Assembly (NCBI GenBank): GCA_041675505.1
Contig: JBAYTR010000009.1
Location: forward strand, 62,001 to 126,000
Reading direction: 5' to 3'
Length of the DNA: 64,000 nucleotides
DNA from: JAGPCK01 sp041675505
Lineage (GTDB): Bacteria; Bacteroidota; Bacteroidia; UKL13-3
Position 1 is the first letter of the stretch; each line of letters starts with the position of its first letter. Of the stretch, positions 36,233 to 45,635 are shown one piece after another. The notes under the pieces were generated by a model. It was not told the DNA's origin. It saw only the letters and a list, made by a program, of their open reading frames with translations, and did not search any database. The translations under genes and the position numbers were made by a program.

Positions 36233-36840
36233 TTGTTCACTTTTAAACGGTACACGTAATGGTGGATGTAAGGGGGGCAGGGGCGTATACTACCGGCAAA
36301 GGTTACTTCCAGATTTTTGTCTTTAAATAACTGCAGGTAGTGCCGATTAGAACGAAAATGCAGGGGTACCGGAATGCCTTTTTTCATTTTATTAAAAAAC
36401 CAATCCTGGGCCGAAATGATAATTTTATCAGGCATGTTCAGGTACATTTCTTCTACCAGAATGATGCTGCCTCCGGGTTTAGTGCAACGTATCAGCTCAT
36501 CCACATAAAACTCAGGACTAAACGTATGGTGCATGGCCGATGCGGCTATGGAAGCATCAAATGTACTATCAGCAAAGGGGAGTGCATCTTGTTTGTTTTC
36601 AATAAAGCTGAATCGCTTATTTAGGTCGTTCTGATTCAGATTCTGGTCGGGCACAACGTCTACCCCCACTATAGAGATGGCCGGCTTTTGCTCCAGCACT
36701 TCCAATGCAGTGTATCCGTTTCCGCAGCCGAAATCAAGTACCTGACCTGAATCGGGTAGCAGGGGAGCAATGTATCGGGCAATATTAATGCTCCGTTGGC
36801 GTGATAATTTTTTGTAAAAGGGTAAAGAGGCAATAAACAC
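36229..36840 (-). CDS. Class I SAM-dependent methyltransferase
   Basis: A 203-residue Rossmann methyltransferase: motif I QVLDFGCGNGYTALEVLE, motif II SIVGVDVVPDQ, and the FADSTFDASIAASAMHHT segment that marks small-molecule methyltransferases. A GTG at 36840 begins MFIASLPFYKKL; an in-frame TGA lies two codons upstream, so no other start fits. It overlaps the aminotransferase gene by 4 bases, implying coupling. Substrate is unknown. Confidence 0.85.
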   Translation of the reverse strand: MFIASLPFYKKLSRQRSINIARYIAPLLPDSGQVLDFGCGNGYTALEVLEQKPAISIVGVDVVPDQNLNQNDLNKRFSFIENKQDALPFADSTFDASIAASAMHHTFSPEFYVDELIRCTKPGGSIILVEEMYLNMPDKIIISAQDWFFNKMKKGIPVPLHFRSNRHYLQLFKDKNLEVTFAGSIRPCPPYIHHYVYRLKVNK

Positions 36841-36954
36841 CCTTCAAAGATTCCATTTTTTTGTGAGATTAACACACGATTCAATTTATGTTGCTGTAAT
36901 TCAGAGGTGAATATAAGCCTATACCTAAAGTGCCTCATTATTTGGATTAAGTAT

Positions 36955-36962
36955 TACTTTTG
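36955..36962 (+). promoter_or_regulatory. -7 promoter box TACTTTTG
   Basis: Exact TAnnTTTG 33 bases before the thiolase ATG; no convincing -33 element at the usual distance. Confidence 0.5.
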
Positions 36963-36995
36963 CCGCAAAAGAAAATTCTAACATAATCGTATATC

Positions 36996-38174
36996 ATGAA
37001 AGAAGTATTTATTGTATCGGCCGTAAGAACTCCAATGGGAAGTTTTTCAGGAAGTTTATCTGCTTTAACTGCCCCGCAATTGGGAGCAGCAGCTATAAAA
37101 TCAGCTATGGAAAAAGCAGGTATTGACGGGAGCCAGATAAACGAAGTGTATATGGGTAATGTACTTTCAGCAGGTGTCGGACAAGCCCCTGCCACACAAG
37201 CCATGATATTTGCCGGATTGCCGAATACAATTCCTTCTACCACAGTAAATAAAGTATGCGCTTCAGGTACCAAAGCAATTATGTTGGCTGCACAATCCAT
37301 TATGTTAGGACAAAATGAAGTAGTGGTTGCCGGAGGAATGGAAAGCATGTCAAACGTACCTTACTACTTAGATAAAGCCCGTAACGGATACCGCTTAGGT
37401 AACGGTACTGTAATTGACGGATTGATAAAAGACGGTTTGTGGGATGTTTACAACGACTACCACATGGGCAATGCTGCAGAGTTGTGTGCAAAAGAATGTA
37501 ACGTTACCCGTGAAGATCAGGACGCTTATGCCATTGAGTCGTATAAACGTTCATCCGCTGCTCATGCTGCGGGTAAGTTTGACCGGGAGATAGTGCCTTT
37601 AGAAATTCCGGTACGCGGTAAAGATCCTGTTGTGGTAAAAGCCGATGAAGATTTTACTAAGGTGAATTTTGATAAAATACCGGGTTTGAAGCCTGTATTT
37701 ATAAAAGACGGAACCGTAACTGCAGCCAATGCTTCGGCATTGAATGACGGTGCTGCCGCTCTGGTTTTGATGAGCAAAGAAGCTGTTGAGCGTACCGGTG
37801 CAAAACCATTGGCTAAAATTCTATCTTTTGCTGATGCTGCTCAGGCCCCTGAGTGGTTTACTATGGCACCTTCCAAAGCTATTCCATTAGCATTGCAGCG
37901 TGCAGGAAAAAGCACCACTGATGTAGATTTTTATGAAATCAACGAGGCTTTCTCGGTAGTTTCTGTAGCCAATAACCGCGAGATGAAACTTGATCCGGCC
38001 AAAGTAAACGTTTACGGAGGTGCGGTATCGCTTGGCCATCCGTTGGGTTGCAGTGGTGCACGTATAGTGGTTACACTTATTTCTGTTCTTCATCAGGAAG
38101 GCGGAAAAGTGGGTGCCGCAGGTATTTGTAACGGAGGTGGAGGAGCCTCAGCTATTGTGATTGAAAAGGTGTAA
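36996..38174 (+). CDS. Acetyl-CoA C-acetyltransferase (thiolase)
   Basis: Condenses or cleaves acetoacetyl-CoA, a step of beta-oxidation, ketogenesis or the mevalonate route. C88 in NKVCASGTKA is the acyl-accepting Cys, INEAFSV and GGAVSLGHPLGCSGARI carry the catalytic His pair, and the second Cys is in ICNGGGGASA. Length (392) is standard for the degradative and biosynthetic class. The neighbours give no further pathway hint. Transcription probably starts from the -7 box at 36955. Confidence 0.95.
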   Translation: MKEVFIVSAVRTPMGSFSGSLSALTAPQLGAAAIKSAMEKAGIDGSQINEVYMGNVLSAGVGQAPATQAMIFAGLPNTIPSTTVNKVCASGTKAIMLAAQSIMLGQNEVVVAGGMESMSNVPYYLDKARNGYRLGNGTVIDGLIKDGLWDVYNDYHMGNAAELCAKECNVTREDQDAYAIESYKRSSAAHAAGKFDREIVPLEIPVRGKDPVVVKADEDFTKVNFDKIPGLKPVFIKDGTVTAANASALNDGAAALVLMSKEAVERTGAKPLAKILSFADAAQAPEWFTMAPSKAIPLALQRAGKSTTDVDFYEINEAFSVVSVANNREMKLDPAKVNVYGGAVSLGHPLGCSGARIVVTLISVLHQEGGKVGAAGICNGGGGASAIVIEKV

Positions 38175-38214
38175 CTGTACCAAACAGTCGCACTCTTTCG
38201 TTAAGCGGGTAAAT

Positions 38215-39099
38215 ATGATAAAAAGGATACTTTTAGTATGTTTGACTTTACCTGTGTTTTCTGCTTTTGCGCAGAAACGTATTGATTCACTTCAGGTAGA
38301 TTCCTTGCGCGACATGGAAATTCAGTTGCAAGGATTGTCACAAGAATTTGTTAACTCACCCGATGAACGTACTCGTGTTAGCAGTGCCTACTATTTTGTA
38401 AAGACAATGGCCAGGGCTATGCGTACACGTGGATCATACGAATACAGGTTCGATTCCATCAAGTCGGTTTCTGTTTTACGTGCCCCTGATAATCTGTTCA
38501 GAATTTTTACCTGGCATTTGCGATTGGATAATGGTGTTTACCGCCAGTATGGTGTGCTCCAAATGAATCCTGATAAATACCCGGGAAAAGGAATGGAAGA
38601 ACGGGATGATTTGCGCATGTACTACCCGCTTATCGACCGTTCAGATAGTGTGTCACGTCCTGCTGATACATTACTCGGTCCTGAATTCTGGTTCGGGGCT
38701 TTGTACTACAATATCATTCAGCGTAAATTAGGTAAACAAACGTATTATTTCCTTTTCGGATACGATGGCAATGGTAAGGTGGGAGACAAAAAACTGGTTG
38801 ATGTGCTTACATTTACAGATGGCAAGCCTCAGTTCGGAGCACCCATGTTTCAGGTGAAAGGAAAAGTGAAAACCCGGTTTATCATAGTATACAATCAGGA
38901 AGCCTCAGTTTCTATTCGATACTTGCCCAAAGACAATATTATTACGTATGATCACCTGATGTCTCCATCCATGAAAGATTTTCAGGTGCCTGAGCTGTAC
39001 ATTCCTGATGGTACCTACGATTACATGGAATGGAAAGACAACATGTGGGTAGAACACGAGTTGTTGTTTGATAAGAAAAAACTGAAGACTAAAGAGTAA
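38215..39099 (+). CDS. Exported protein of unknown function
   Basis: A 294-residue protein with a signal peptide (1-18, ends AFAQ), then a mostly beta protein with repeated aromatic patterns (YYFVKTMARAMRTRGSYEY, WFGALYYNIIQRKLGKQTYY, LFGYDGNG). The ATG at 38215 is used; a TTG in frame upstream would place a hydrophilic tail in front of the signal. It begins 40 bp after the thiolase stop and ends with an 11-base tail-to-tail overlap with the RNA methyltransferase gene. I do not recognise a family with known function. Confidence 0.7.
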   Translation: MIKRILLVCLTLPVFSAFAQKRIDSLQVDSLRDMEIQLQGLSQEFVNSPDERTRVSSAYYFVKTMARAMRTRGSYEYRFDSIKSVSVLRAPDNLFRIFTWHLRLDNGVYRQYGVLQMNPDKYPGKGMEERDDLRMYYPLIDRSDSVSRPADTLLGPEFWFGALYYNIIQRKLGKQTYYFLFGYDGNGKVGDKKLVDVLTFTDGKPQFGAPMFQVKGKVKTRFIIVYNQEASVSIRYLPKDNIITYDHLMSPSMKDFQVPELYIPDGTYDYMEWKDNMWVEHELLFDKKKLKTKE

Positions 39100-39835
39100 T
39101 TTTTTGTGCAAAGTGATCACATAGAATCGCTGTGGCCACGGCAGCATTCAGTGATTCTGCACCACCTTTTCCCGGAATGTGTAGTGGACGATTAATTAAA
39201 TGCACTATTTCTTTGCTGATGCCTTTGCCCTCATTTCCTATAATTAAAAATGCCGGAGTTTGAAGTGGTGCCGTGTAAACTGATTCGCCATTCAATAAGG
39301 CTCCATATACGGGAATGTTCTTGTGCTTTTCCAACAGTTCAGCAATGTCTCCGTAAACCATATTTACCCGCCCTATGGAACCCATGGTAGAGTCTACTAC
39401 TTTGGGGTTGTAGGCATCTACAGTATCTGAACTGCAAAAGATGTTTTTAATCCCGTACCAGTCGGCAGTGCGGATTATTGTACCCAAATTACCGGGGTCC
39501 TGCAGGTTATCTAAAACCAAAGTGAGTGAATCTCTTTCGAGGTTAAGCGCATTTTCAGGGATATGAGCCAGCAAAATGGCTTGCTGCGGAGCGTTATGTC
39601 GGCTAAGTTTTTCAAGTTCTTTTTGAGTAAGTACTACACATTCGCATCCTTCAGGTATAATTTGTGTATATTGCTCCAACCAATCGGCTGTGGCGTATAT
39701 GCTGTTTATCCTTATTTTTGACCCCATGATGTCACGGCAGGTTTTGTCTCCTTCAGCTATAAACAGCCCTTGCTGTTGCCGCTCTTTCTTTTCAGACAGT
39801 GAGCGTATCCGTTTAATGTCATTTTTACTTAGCAT
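39089..39835 (-). CDS. TrmH/SpoU-family 2'-O-ribose RNA methyltransferase
   Basis: A 248-residue SPOUT-fold enzyme. Motif 1 VLDNLQDPGNLGTIIRTADW, motif 2 LIIGNEGKGISKEIV and motif 3 ESLNAAVATAILCDHF are intact (knotted SAM site with the catalytic Arg and Glu). An N-terminal RNA substrate-binding domain covers about 1-85. It acts on rRNA or tRNA; RlmB-like specificity is likely but not proven. The ATG at 39835 abuts the divergent tamL start (shared base), and its 3' end overlaps the exported-protein gene. Confidence 0.92.
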   Translation of the reverse strand: MLSKNDIKRIRSLSEKKERQQQGLFIAEGDKTCRDIMGSKIRINSIYATADWLEQYTQIIPEGCECVVLTQKELEKLSRHNAPQQAILLAHIPENALNLERDSLTLVLDNLQDPGNLGTIIRTADWYGIKNIFCSSDTVDAYNPKVVDSTMGSIGRVNMVYGDIAELLEKHKNIPVYGALLNGESVYTAPLQTPAFLIIGNEGKGISKEIVHLINRPLHIPGKGGAESLNAAVATAILCDHFAQKITL

Positions 39836-42129
39836 TGAATAAAGTTAAAGCAATATTACTGTTTTTACTAACGGCTGCACTGCTGTCGGGCTGCAATATT
39901 GTGAAAAATATTGAGCCCAACCAAAAACTGTTGGTGAAAAATACCATAAAGGCTCCCGGTTTAACTCCGCAGCAAAAAGATGAACTGGAGGCATTGATTA
40001 AACAGAAACCCAACACAAAAATTCTCGGTATGCGGATGTATTGCTGGTTTTACATCAACGGGAACAAAGGTAAACAGAGTGCCTGGATAAGACGGTTTTT
40101 CAGAAGAGTGGGAGAGGCTCCTGTTATACTTGACTCAGGATTTGTGGTGAGCACACAAAGGCAGATGAAGCAGTACATGTTTAACAAAGGGTATTATGCT
40201 GCTGAAGTATCTGCTGAAATAAATAAAGGAAGAAAGGCCCGGGTGCATTATTCCATCAATACAGGTTCTCCTTATAAAATTGCGGTGTTGTATTACAATA
40301 TCCCGGATTCTGACCTGGCCAATGTAATTTATGCCGATACAAGCAAACGGGTGCTGGAGATGGGGCAGCACTATGATCTTAACAATTTGCTGAAAGAGAA
40401 AAACAGGATTACAGATATTCTTCGCAACAACGGGTATTTCTATTTTACAAAAGACTACATCACGTTCGATGTTGATTCCAATAACATGAACAACACGGTT
40501 AAGCTTTCACTTAATGTAAAGAACCCCGGCAACCGAAAGCACATGAAATTTTATATACGTTTTGTTAGAGCTGAGTTAAATGATGAAGAAGAAATAAATC
40601 CGCGAATTGATACTGTAGAATACAAGGGTGTTACGTATGTGTACAAAGGATATTATGTAAAGCCTGAAATTATGGAACGTATGATTGATATCAGAGCGAA
40701 TGATATTTACAATCAGGCAAAGGTGCAGGCAAGTTATTCCCGCTTATTGGATATGCAGTTATTTCGTTTTGTCAATATAGCGTTTGAGGCAGTAGGAAGT
40801 GATACAAGCGGTTGGGTTAACTGCACGCTACGAATGTCCCCTCATCTTGTTAATGAATTTATTGAAGAACCTCAGCTCATTACGTCAGACCAAAACAGTG
40901 CACTAACCAATCGTAACTTCAGGAATTACGGGGTGGCCAACAATTTTATTTTCCGGAATAAAAACACATTCAAAAGAGGCGAAATTCTTCAGCTTACCTG
41001 GAGAGCAGCACTTGAAATACAACCTACCAACACCAATGGAGGCAGGTACTTCAGTTCAGAACAGTCCATTACAGCCAGTCTTATTCAGCCCAGGTTACTT
41101 GGCTTGAGGGCCTTAGAGGTAAGGAAAAATGCCAGCCGCAATAAAACCAGTTTTAACCTGGCATTTACCTACGAAACCAATATTGATTTTGTAAGAAGAT
41201 TACTTACCGGCTCATATAACTACCAACAAAGACGTAATTTATTCACGTTCAGTTTTACCCCTTTGGAGGTCAGCTTTATTCAAACCAACCCCACACCGCG
41301 CTTTAGCAGCTATTTAGATACATTGCAGGATATTTTTCTGCGCAACCTGTTCTCCAATAATATGATTATGAATAACCGCTTTACGGTTGTTTACAGTAAC
41401 CAACAAAAACATAGGGGAAGAAGTTATTGGTACATTATTTCTGATGTGGCTGAATTTGCAGGTAATGCCATCAATGCTGTTCAAAAACTCACAGGAGAAT
41501 CTATTGATACTACGTTAGGCAGTTATCGCTTTTTGGGCTTAAACTATTACCAATATTTCAGGTCGACACTGGATGTACGTTACAACACCATTTTTAATGA
41601 AAACACCTCTATGGTATGCCGCACCTATTTTGGTTTGGGCGTGCCCTACGGTAATTCAAGAGTCATGCCTTTTGAACGAAGGTTTTTTATGGGCGGGGCA
41701 AATGATTTACGAGCCTGGCGTCCGCGTATTCTTGGTCCGGGAGGTTTTGCCAATAGCAGTGGTACTCAAATTGACCGCTCGGGTGAAATAAAACTGGAAG
41801 CCAACATTGAATACAGATTTGATATACTTGACCCGTATCTGGAAGCTGCATTTTTTGCTGATGCAGGAAATATATGGTTATCCAGAAAAGACCCTTCGTT
41901 CCCTGACGGGGAATTTAACTTTTCCCGTTTTACACAAGAGTACGCTATGGATGCCGGTATGGGTTTACGTTTAAACTTTAGCTTCTTTATCTTCAGGTTA
42001 GACGGAGCACTTCCCTTAAGAGACCCAGGTTATGCCGCAGACAAAAGATGGGTAGTAAATAATATAGGCACTAATCGGTGGGTTAGAAATAACCTGCAGT
42101 TGAATCTGGCTATAGGGTATCCGTTTTAA
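39835..42129 (+). CDS. tamL: TamL, lipoprotein BamA/TamA-type outer-membrane assembly protein
   Basis: Outer-membrane 16-stranded barrel with N-terminal POTRA domains, tethered by a lipid in Bacteroidota and working with TamB. The short lipoprotein signal MNKVKAILLFLLTAALLSGC puts the acylated Cys at residue 20. POTRA-like modules cover about 35-330 and the barrel about 340-764, with the family turn FFMGGANDLRAWRPRILGPG and a C-terminal aromatic strand (LNLAIGYPF). The start is TTG at 39835: the frame has a stop at 39814 and no other start codon before the lipobox. Confidence 0.9.
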   Translation: MNKVKAILLFLLTAALLSGCNIVKNIEPNQKLLVKNTIKAPGLTPQQKDELEALIKQKPNTKILGMRMYCWFYINGNKGKQSAWIRRFFRRVGEAPVILDSGFVVSTQRQMKQYMFNKGYYAAEVSAEINKGRKARVHYSINTGSPYKIAVLYYNIPDSDLANVIYADTSKRVLEMGQHYDLNNLLKEKNRITDILRNNGYFYFTKDYITFDVDSNNMNNTVKLSLNVKNPGNRKHMKFYIRFVRAELNDEEEINPRIDTVEYKGVTYVYKGYYVKPEIMERMIDIRANDIYNQAKVQASYSRLLDMQLFRFVNIAFEAVGSDTSGWVNCTLRMSPHLVNEFIEEPQLITSDQNSALTNRNFRNYGVANNFIFRNKNTFKRGEILQLTWRAALEIQPTNTNGGRYFSSEQSITASLIQPRLLGLRALEVRKNASRNKTSFNLAFTYETNIDFVRRLLTGSYNYQQRRNLFTFSFTPLEVSFIQTNPTPRFSSYLDTLQDIFLRNLFSNNMIMNNRFTVVYSNQQKHRGRSYWYIISDVAEFAGNAINAVQKLTGESIDTTLGSYRFLGLNYYQYFRSTLDVRYNTIFNENTSMVCRTYFGLGVPYGNSRVMPFERRFFMGGANDLRAWRPRILGPGGFANSSGTQIDRSGEIKLEANIEYRFDILDPYLEAAFFADAGNIWLSRKDPSFPDGEFNFSRFTQEYAMDAGMGLRLNFSFFIFRLDGALPLRDPGYAADKRWVVNNIGTNRWVRNNLQLNLAIGYPF

Positions 42130-45100
42130 TACCGGATTAATTTCCTGGTTACAGATTCTTTTGCTGTTACAACACGTAATACATACGTACCGCTTTTCAA
42201 GAACTCAGTATCTATTTTAATGTCCTCTTCAGCATTAATTACATCATAGTTTTGACTATAAAGTTGATTTCCGGCCAAATCCATAATGATAATTTCTATT
42301 CTGCCGGACTTTGCATTTTGCAGCGTAAGCGTGGTAGTGTTACTGAAAGGGTTAGGGTGTACTATTGCAGAAGTTTGTTTTGTGGCATTAATAGTTACCA
42401 CTGCTACAGTTGAATATTCGAAATACCCGTTACGATCCACTATTTTTAACCTGTAATAAACAACAGTTGCTGTGTGTGCGTACTCCCCGTCAATTGAATT
42501 GTAACTGCGAAGTGTGTTACTCATATCTGCGGCACTTACTGATTTGCCGGTGTATTCAAAATCTACTCCGTTATATGAACGTTCAATGTCAAACCGTTCA
42601 CTGTTTTTTTCACTGGCAGTTTGCCATTGAAGTAAAATGTCTTTGTCTTGTTTGGTGGCAGTGAAGGACAGCAATTCTACAGGGAGTGGGGCATTGATAT
42701 CTGTTCCGGTAAAAATAGAAAAGGAGGTGTATGGAGTGGTGGGTACGAATGTTCTGGTGGTAGCATTTACAGTTGTTCCCGAGCAGGCACAACTCCAGTT
42801 GTTGATACTGGGGGTGAGGCCGCTGTTTTTGGCCATCCGTAAATCTGTGGTGGAAGGCACTGCTCCAAGCAAGGCATCGCTGAAATACAAGGTAGGCCTG
42901 TAACTCATGCCTGATGGAGTGGTGGAGGGTTCAATGCGCCAATAGCAGTTGAATGCATTTTTCCCCGGTATGGGCACAGGTGGGTTGTTACCGCTATAGT
43001 ACCAAACCGACACAGAAGCCGGTACATTGGAACCACCTGTCCAGGCAATACTGGCAACAGTTTTACCCGCAAAGGTATAAGTTGTCGTAGTGCCTGCTGC
43101 CGGTGCTGCACTGGCTGTAGCCGTGGGTGGGGTGGTGGAAGTATTGAATTCATCTGCACCTATATCGGTGCCGCCATCTGTTATTGCGGCTGAACGATCA
43201 CCTGAAAGATTTTCCCAATCATAATCTAAACCGCTGATGGGCCAGCCTTTTCCGTTTACGTACCAACAAGCTGAGTTGGCTGAGTTGATGGTTAAATCTG
43301 ATGTGGTGGTATTGGTAAATAGACTGGTAGCGGCCAGATTGGTGGTGCTCTCACACCAACTAAAACGGTCGCTGGAATTTTGAACGGAATAATAATTGGC
43401 CCAAGTTCTTGCTGCACTATTGTGGTAAATGGCTGTTGAGGTATTGGGAACAACGTGTAAATTATAGCCAATGGTTGCACCTGTGAAAATACTTGTGTTG
43501 TTGTATAAAGAATAATTAGTACCCGAGCTGCTTCTTTTATTAAAGAAAATATTGTTTTGAACAGACATGGTAACGTTGCTTCTCATAAAGCAGGCAGATA
43601 CTCCAGTCAGTGTGTTTGTTCCCTCTATTAGAATAGTATTATAGTTGCAAGTATGGTTTGACCCTCCTGTTATGATTACTCCTCTAATATTTTGTGTAAG
43701 GTTATTATTATAATGAATAAAGTTATTTATGATATTTGCCGTGCCAAGATAAATATAAATGCCATTTGATATTGTTCCTGATGCTGAACCACTAATTCCG
43801 ATATCAGATAGTTTATTCATAGATACTGTTAATCCTGAACCAGCATAGTGTGTTATTCCACTAACCATAATATTTGCAGATGTTGAGTTTTGGTTTTTGA
43901 GATTTGTAATTGTATTTTGATCTATATTGGTTGTAGTTCCTGATGTTGTATAGTTGAATATTCCAATCAATGTTTGATAGTAAGCAGTATTTGTAGCTCC
44001 TGAGTACGTGGTTAAGTTTTTGATAGTATTATTTTTAATTTCACTTTGATTGCCAATTACTCTGATAGCACCCATGTATGAGTATCCATCTGTTGTCCCG
44101 GCCCCATAACATAGCACATTTGATACGATATTGTCTTTAATATAAGTGTAAGAGAAGCCCGAATTATAAAGTATACCAATAAAGAGGTGATTTGCTGTGG
44201 AAACAGAAGAGCCAAGTTGAATGCTATTACTAACAGTACTACTTCCGACTGTGTTGTTTGATATGTAATCTGCAGCAGTGGTTATTAAATAAATTCCATA
44301 AAAAGCCAAAGGATATGAATTAGTACTTGCAGTAAACTTGATACCTCCTATGCTATTATTCTTACACATAGCGTAGCTATTAGATGCGTAACTATATATA
44401 CCGAATGCATGAGTATTAGTTGAACTTCCGGTGAACCCCGTCATTGTGATTATAATATTATCTGTTGAAGTTGTACTGCCAATTCGGTTTCCGATTGAGT
44501 CGCCAATAGTAGCATTTCCGGATACTAAATAAATCCCAAAAAATACATTCCCTGTGTTTCTTGTTGAAAAGCTAATGTTGCTGATAATATTACCTTGAAT
44601 ACTAGCAGTATCTGTAGAATTCGCAGTAACAATAATTGGGTAAAAAGAAGTTACTTGTGTTGAATTAATTGTGTATGTGCCTGTTCCTGCTGCTGAGCTA
44701 TAACCTATTGTATTGTTTATAATACGTATTTTTGAATAAGCATATTCAAGTATACGAATCCCATAATGACTAACATTGAATGCAACAATACTAAATGTTG
44801 AAGTTTGGAATAGCTTGTTTCCTTGTATTGTCCAATTATTTTGACCTGGACCTTTATAAATACCATAAGAATTGTTATTTGTAGCAGTAAAATAATCGAA
44901 GATATTATTGTTTAGAATTGTTACATTATTACTGTGGTCAAAAGTTCCTGTACCATCATCAGGAGCATATATTGCAATTATCTGCCCTGTACTAACATCC
45001 CCAATATTGTTATTGCTTATAAGAATGTTGTCATTGTTACTTGAAACATTGTCAATAAAGATGTTACCAGTGGTTTTTACGTTACTATATAGATTAGCAT

Positions 45101-45551
45101 TTTTAATTGTAATGTTTGAAGCAGAATTAGTAATTCTGATTGTTGATGAAGAATTGATTCCCTGGTGTGAAATAGTAAGACTCTGCCCTGAGCTATTAAC
45201 CCCATCAATTGTAATGTTATCAGAACCATTCAGGATTATTGCAGGTGAGTTTAAAGTTGTTGAGCAACTTAGTGTCACATTCGTATTAGGCGAAATACTA
45301 ATTGATGTATAGCTAGCTGAACCGCTTCCACTGGCATTTAAAATTGCAGATGCCGTAAGTGTATGGCTGGCAGTAAGTGTAATGGTTATTGTACCGGTAT
45401 GCGTTCCGTTGTTAATGGCAGTAAAAGCTGCTGTAAGCGTTCCATAATTAGTGGGTGGTCCGCCTGTAGTTACAGCAACCTGTGCATTGGCTATAAACGA
45501 AACCACAAGAAAAGGCAGACAAATAAGGCCGTATATTATCTTACGTACCAT
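42126..45551 (-). CDS. T9SS-secreted beta-helix protein (1141 aa)
   Basis: Signal peptide 1-23 (ends ANAQ). The N-terminal 700 residues are a right-handed beta-helix with many Asn-rich turns (GSDNITIDGVNSSG, NNNIGDVS). Then come a segment with YDWENLSGDRSAAITDGGTD (about 790-810), a domain with VELLSFTATKQDKDILLQWQ (about 975-1000) followed by RSYNGVDFEYTG, and a T9SS sorting domain at the end (HPNPFSNTTTLTLQN). It is homologous over its length to the next gene upstream. Probably a surface glycan-binding or adhesin-like protein; no catalytic residues were recognised. Confidence 0.85.
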   Translation of the reverse strand: MVRKIIYGLICLPFLVVSFIANAQVAVTTGGPPTNYGTLTAAFTAINNGTHTGTITITLTASHTLTASAILNASGSGSASYTSISISPNTNVTLSCSTTLNSPAIILNGSDNITIDGVNSSGQSLTISHQGINSSSTIRITNSASNITIKNANLYSNVKTTGNIFIDNVSSNNDNILISNNNIGDVSTGQIIAIYAPDDGTGTFDHSNNVTILNNNIFDYFTATNNNSYGIYKGPGQNNWTIQGNKLFQTSTFSIVAFNVSHYGIRILEYAYSKIRIINNTIGYSSAAGTGTYTINSTQVTSFYPIIVTANSTDTASIQGNIISNISFSTRNTGNVFFGIYLVSGNATIGDSIGNRIGSTTSTDNIIITMTGFTGSSTNTHAFGIYSYASNSYAMCKNNSIGGIKFTASTNSYPLAFYGIYLITTAADYISNNTVGSSTVSNSIQLGSSVSTANHLFIGILYNSGFSYTYIKDNIVSNVLCYGAGTTDGYSYMGAIRVIGNQSEIKNNTIKNLTTYSGATNTAYYQTLIGIFNYTTSGTTTNIDQNTITNLKNQNSTSANIMVSGITHYAGSGLTVSMNKLSDIGISGSASGTISNGIYIYLGTANIINNFIHYNNNLTQNIRGVIITGGSNHTCNYNTILIEGTNTLTGVSACFMRSNVTMSVQNNIFFNKRSSSGTNYSLYNNTSIFTGATIGYNLHVVPNTSTAIYHNSAARTWANYYSVQNSSDRFSWCESTTNLAATSLFTNTTTSDLTINSANSACWYVNGKGWPISGLDYDWENLSGDRSAAITDGGTDIGADEFNTSTTPPTATASAAPAAGTTTTYTFAGKTVASIAWTGGSNVPASVSVWYYSGNNPPVPIPGKNAFNCYWRIEPSTTPSGMSYRPTLYFSDALLGAVPSTTDLRMAKNSGLTPSINNWSCACSGTTVNATTRTFVPTTPYTSFSIFTGTDINAPLPVELLSFTATKQDKDILLQWQTASEKNSERFDIERSYNGVDFEYTGKSVSAADMSNTLRSYNSIDGEYAHTATVVYYRLKIVDRNGYFEYSTVAVVTINATKQTSAIVHPNPFSNTTTLTLQNAKSGRIEIIIMDLAGNQLYSQNYDVINAEEDIKIDTEFLKSGTYVLRVVTAKESVTRKLIRY

Positions 45552-45572
45552 TTATTTAGGGGGCTTGTGACA

Positions 45573-45601
45573 CAAATTTACACAATTTTTCAACATTTCA
45601 A
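45573..45601 (-). promoter_or_regulatory. Bacteroidota promoter upstream of the 1141-aa protein
   Basis: Minus strand: TTG at 45601-45599, 18 bases, then TAAATTTG at 45580-45573. The -7 box ends 21 bases before the ATG at 45551. The interval lies inside the loop of a weak hairpin. Confidence 0.55.
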
Positions 45602-45635
45602 TTTTATGATGAAAAATAAAGTGTTGAAAATTAGT

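Noticed and set aside
44908..45312. 134-codon plus-strand frame opposite the beta-helix region
   Set aside because: Antisense to a clear T9SS protein. The Ile/Leu/Val-rich translation comes from the Asn/Ser/Thr-rich coding strand read backwards.
45587..45630. Hairpin TTTTCAACA / TGTTGAAAA between the two T9SS genes
   Set aside because: Long 26-base loop, A/T-rich 9-bp stem and no T-run after it on the minus strand; too weak to call a terminator.
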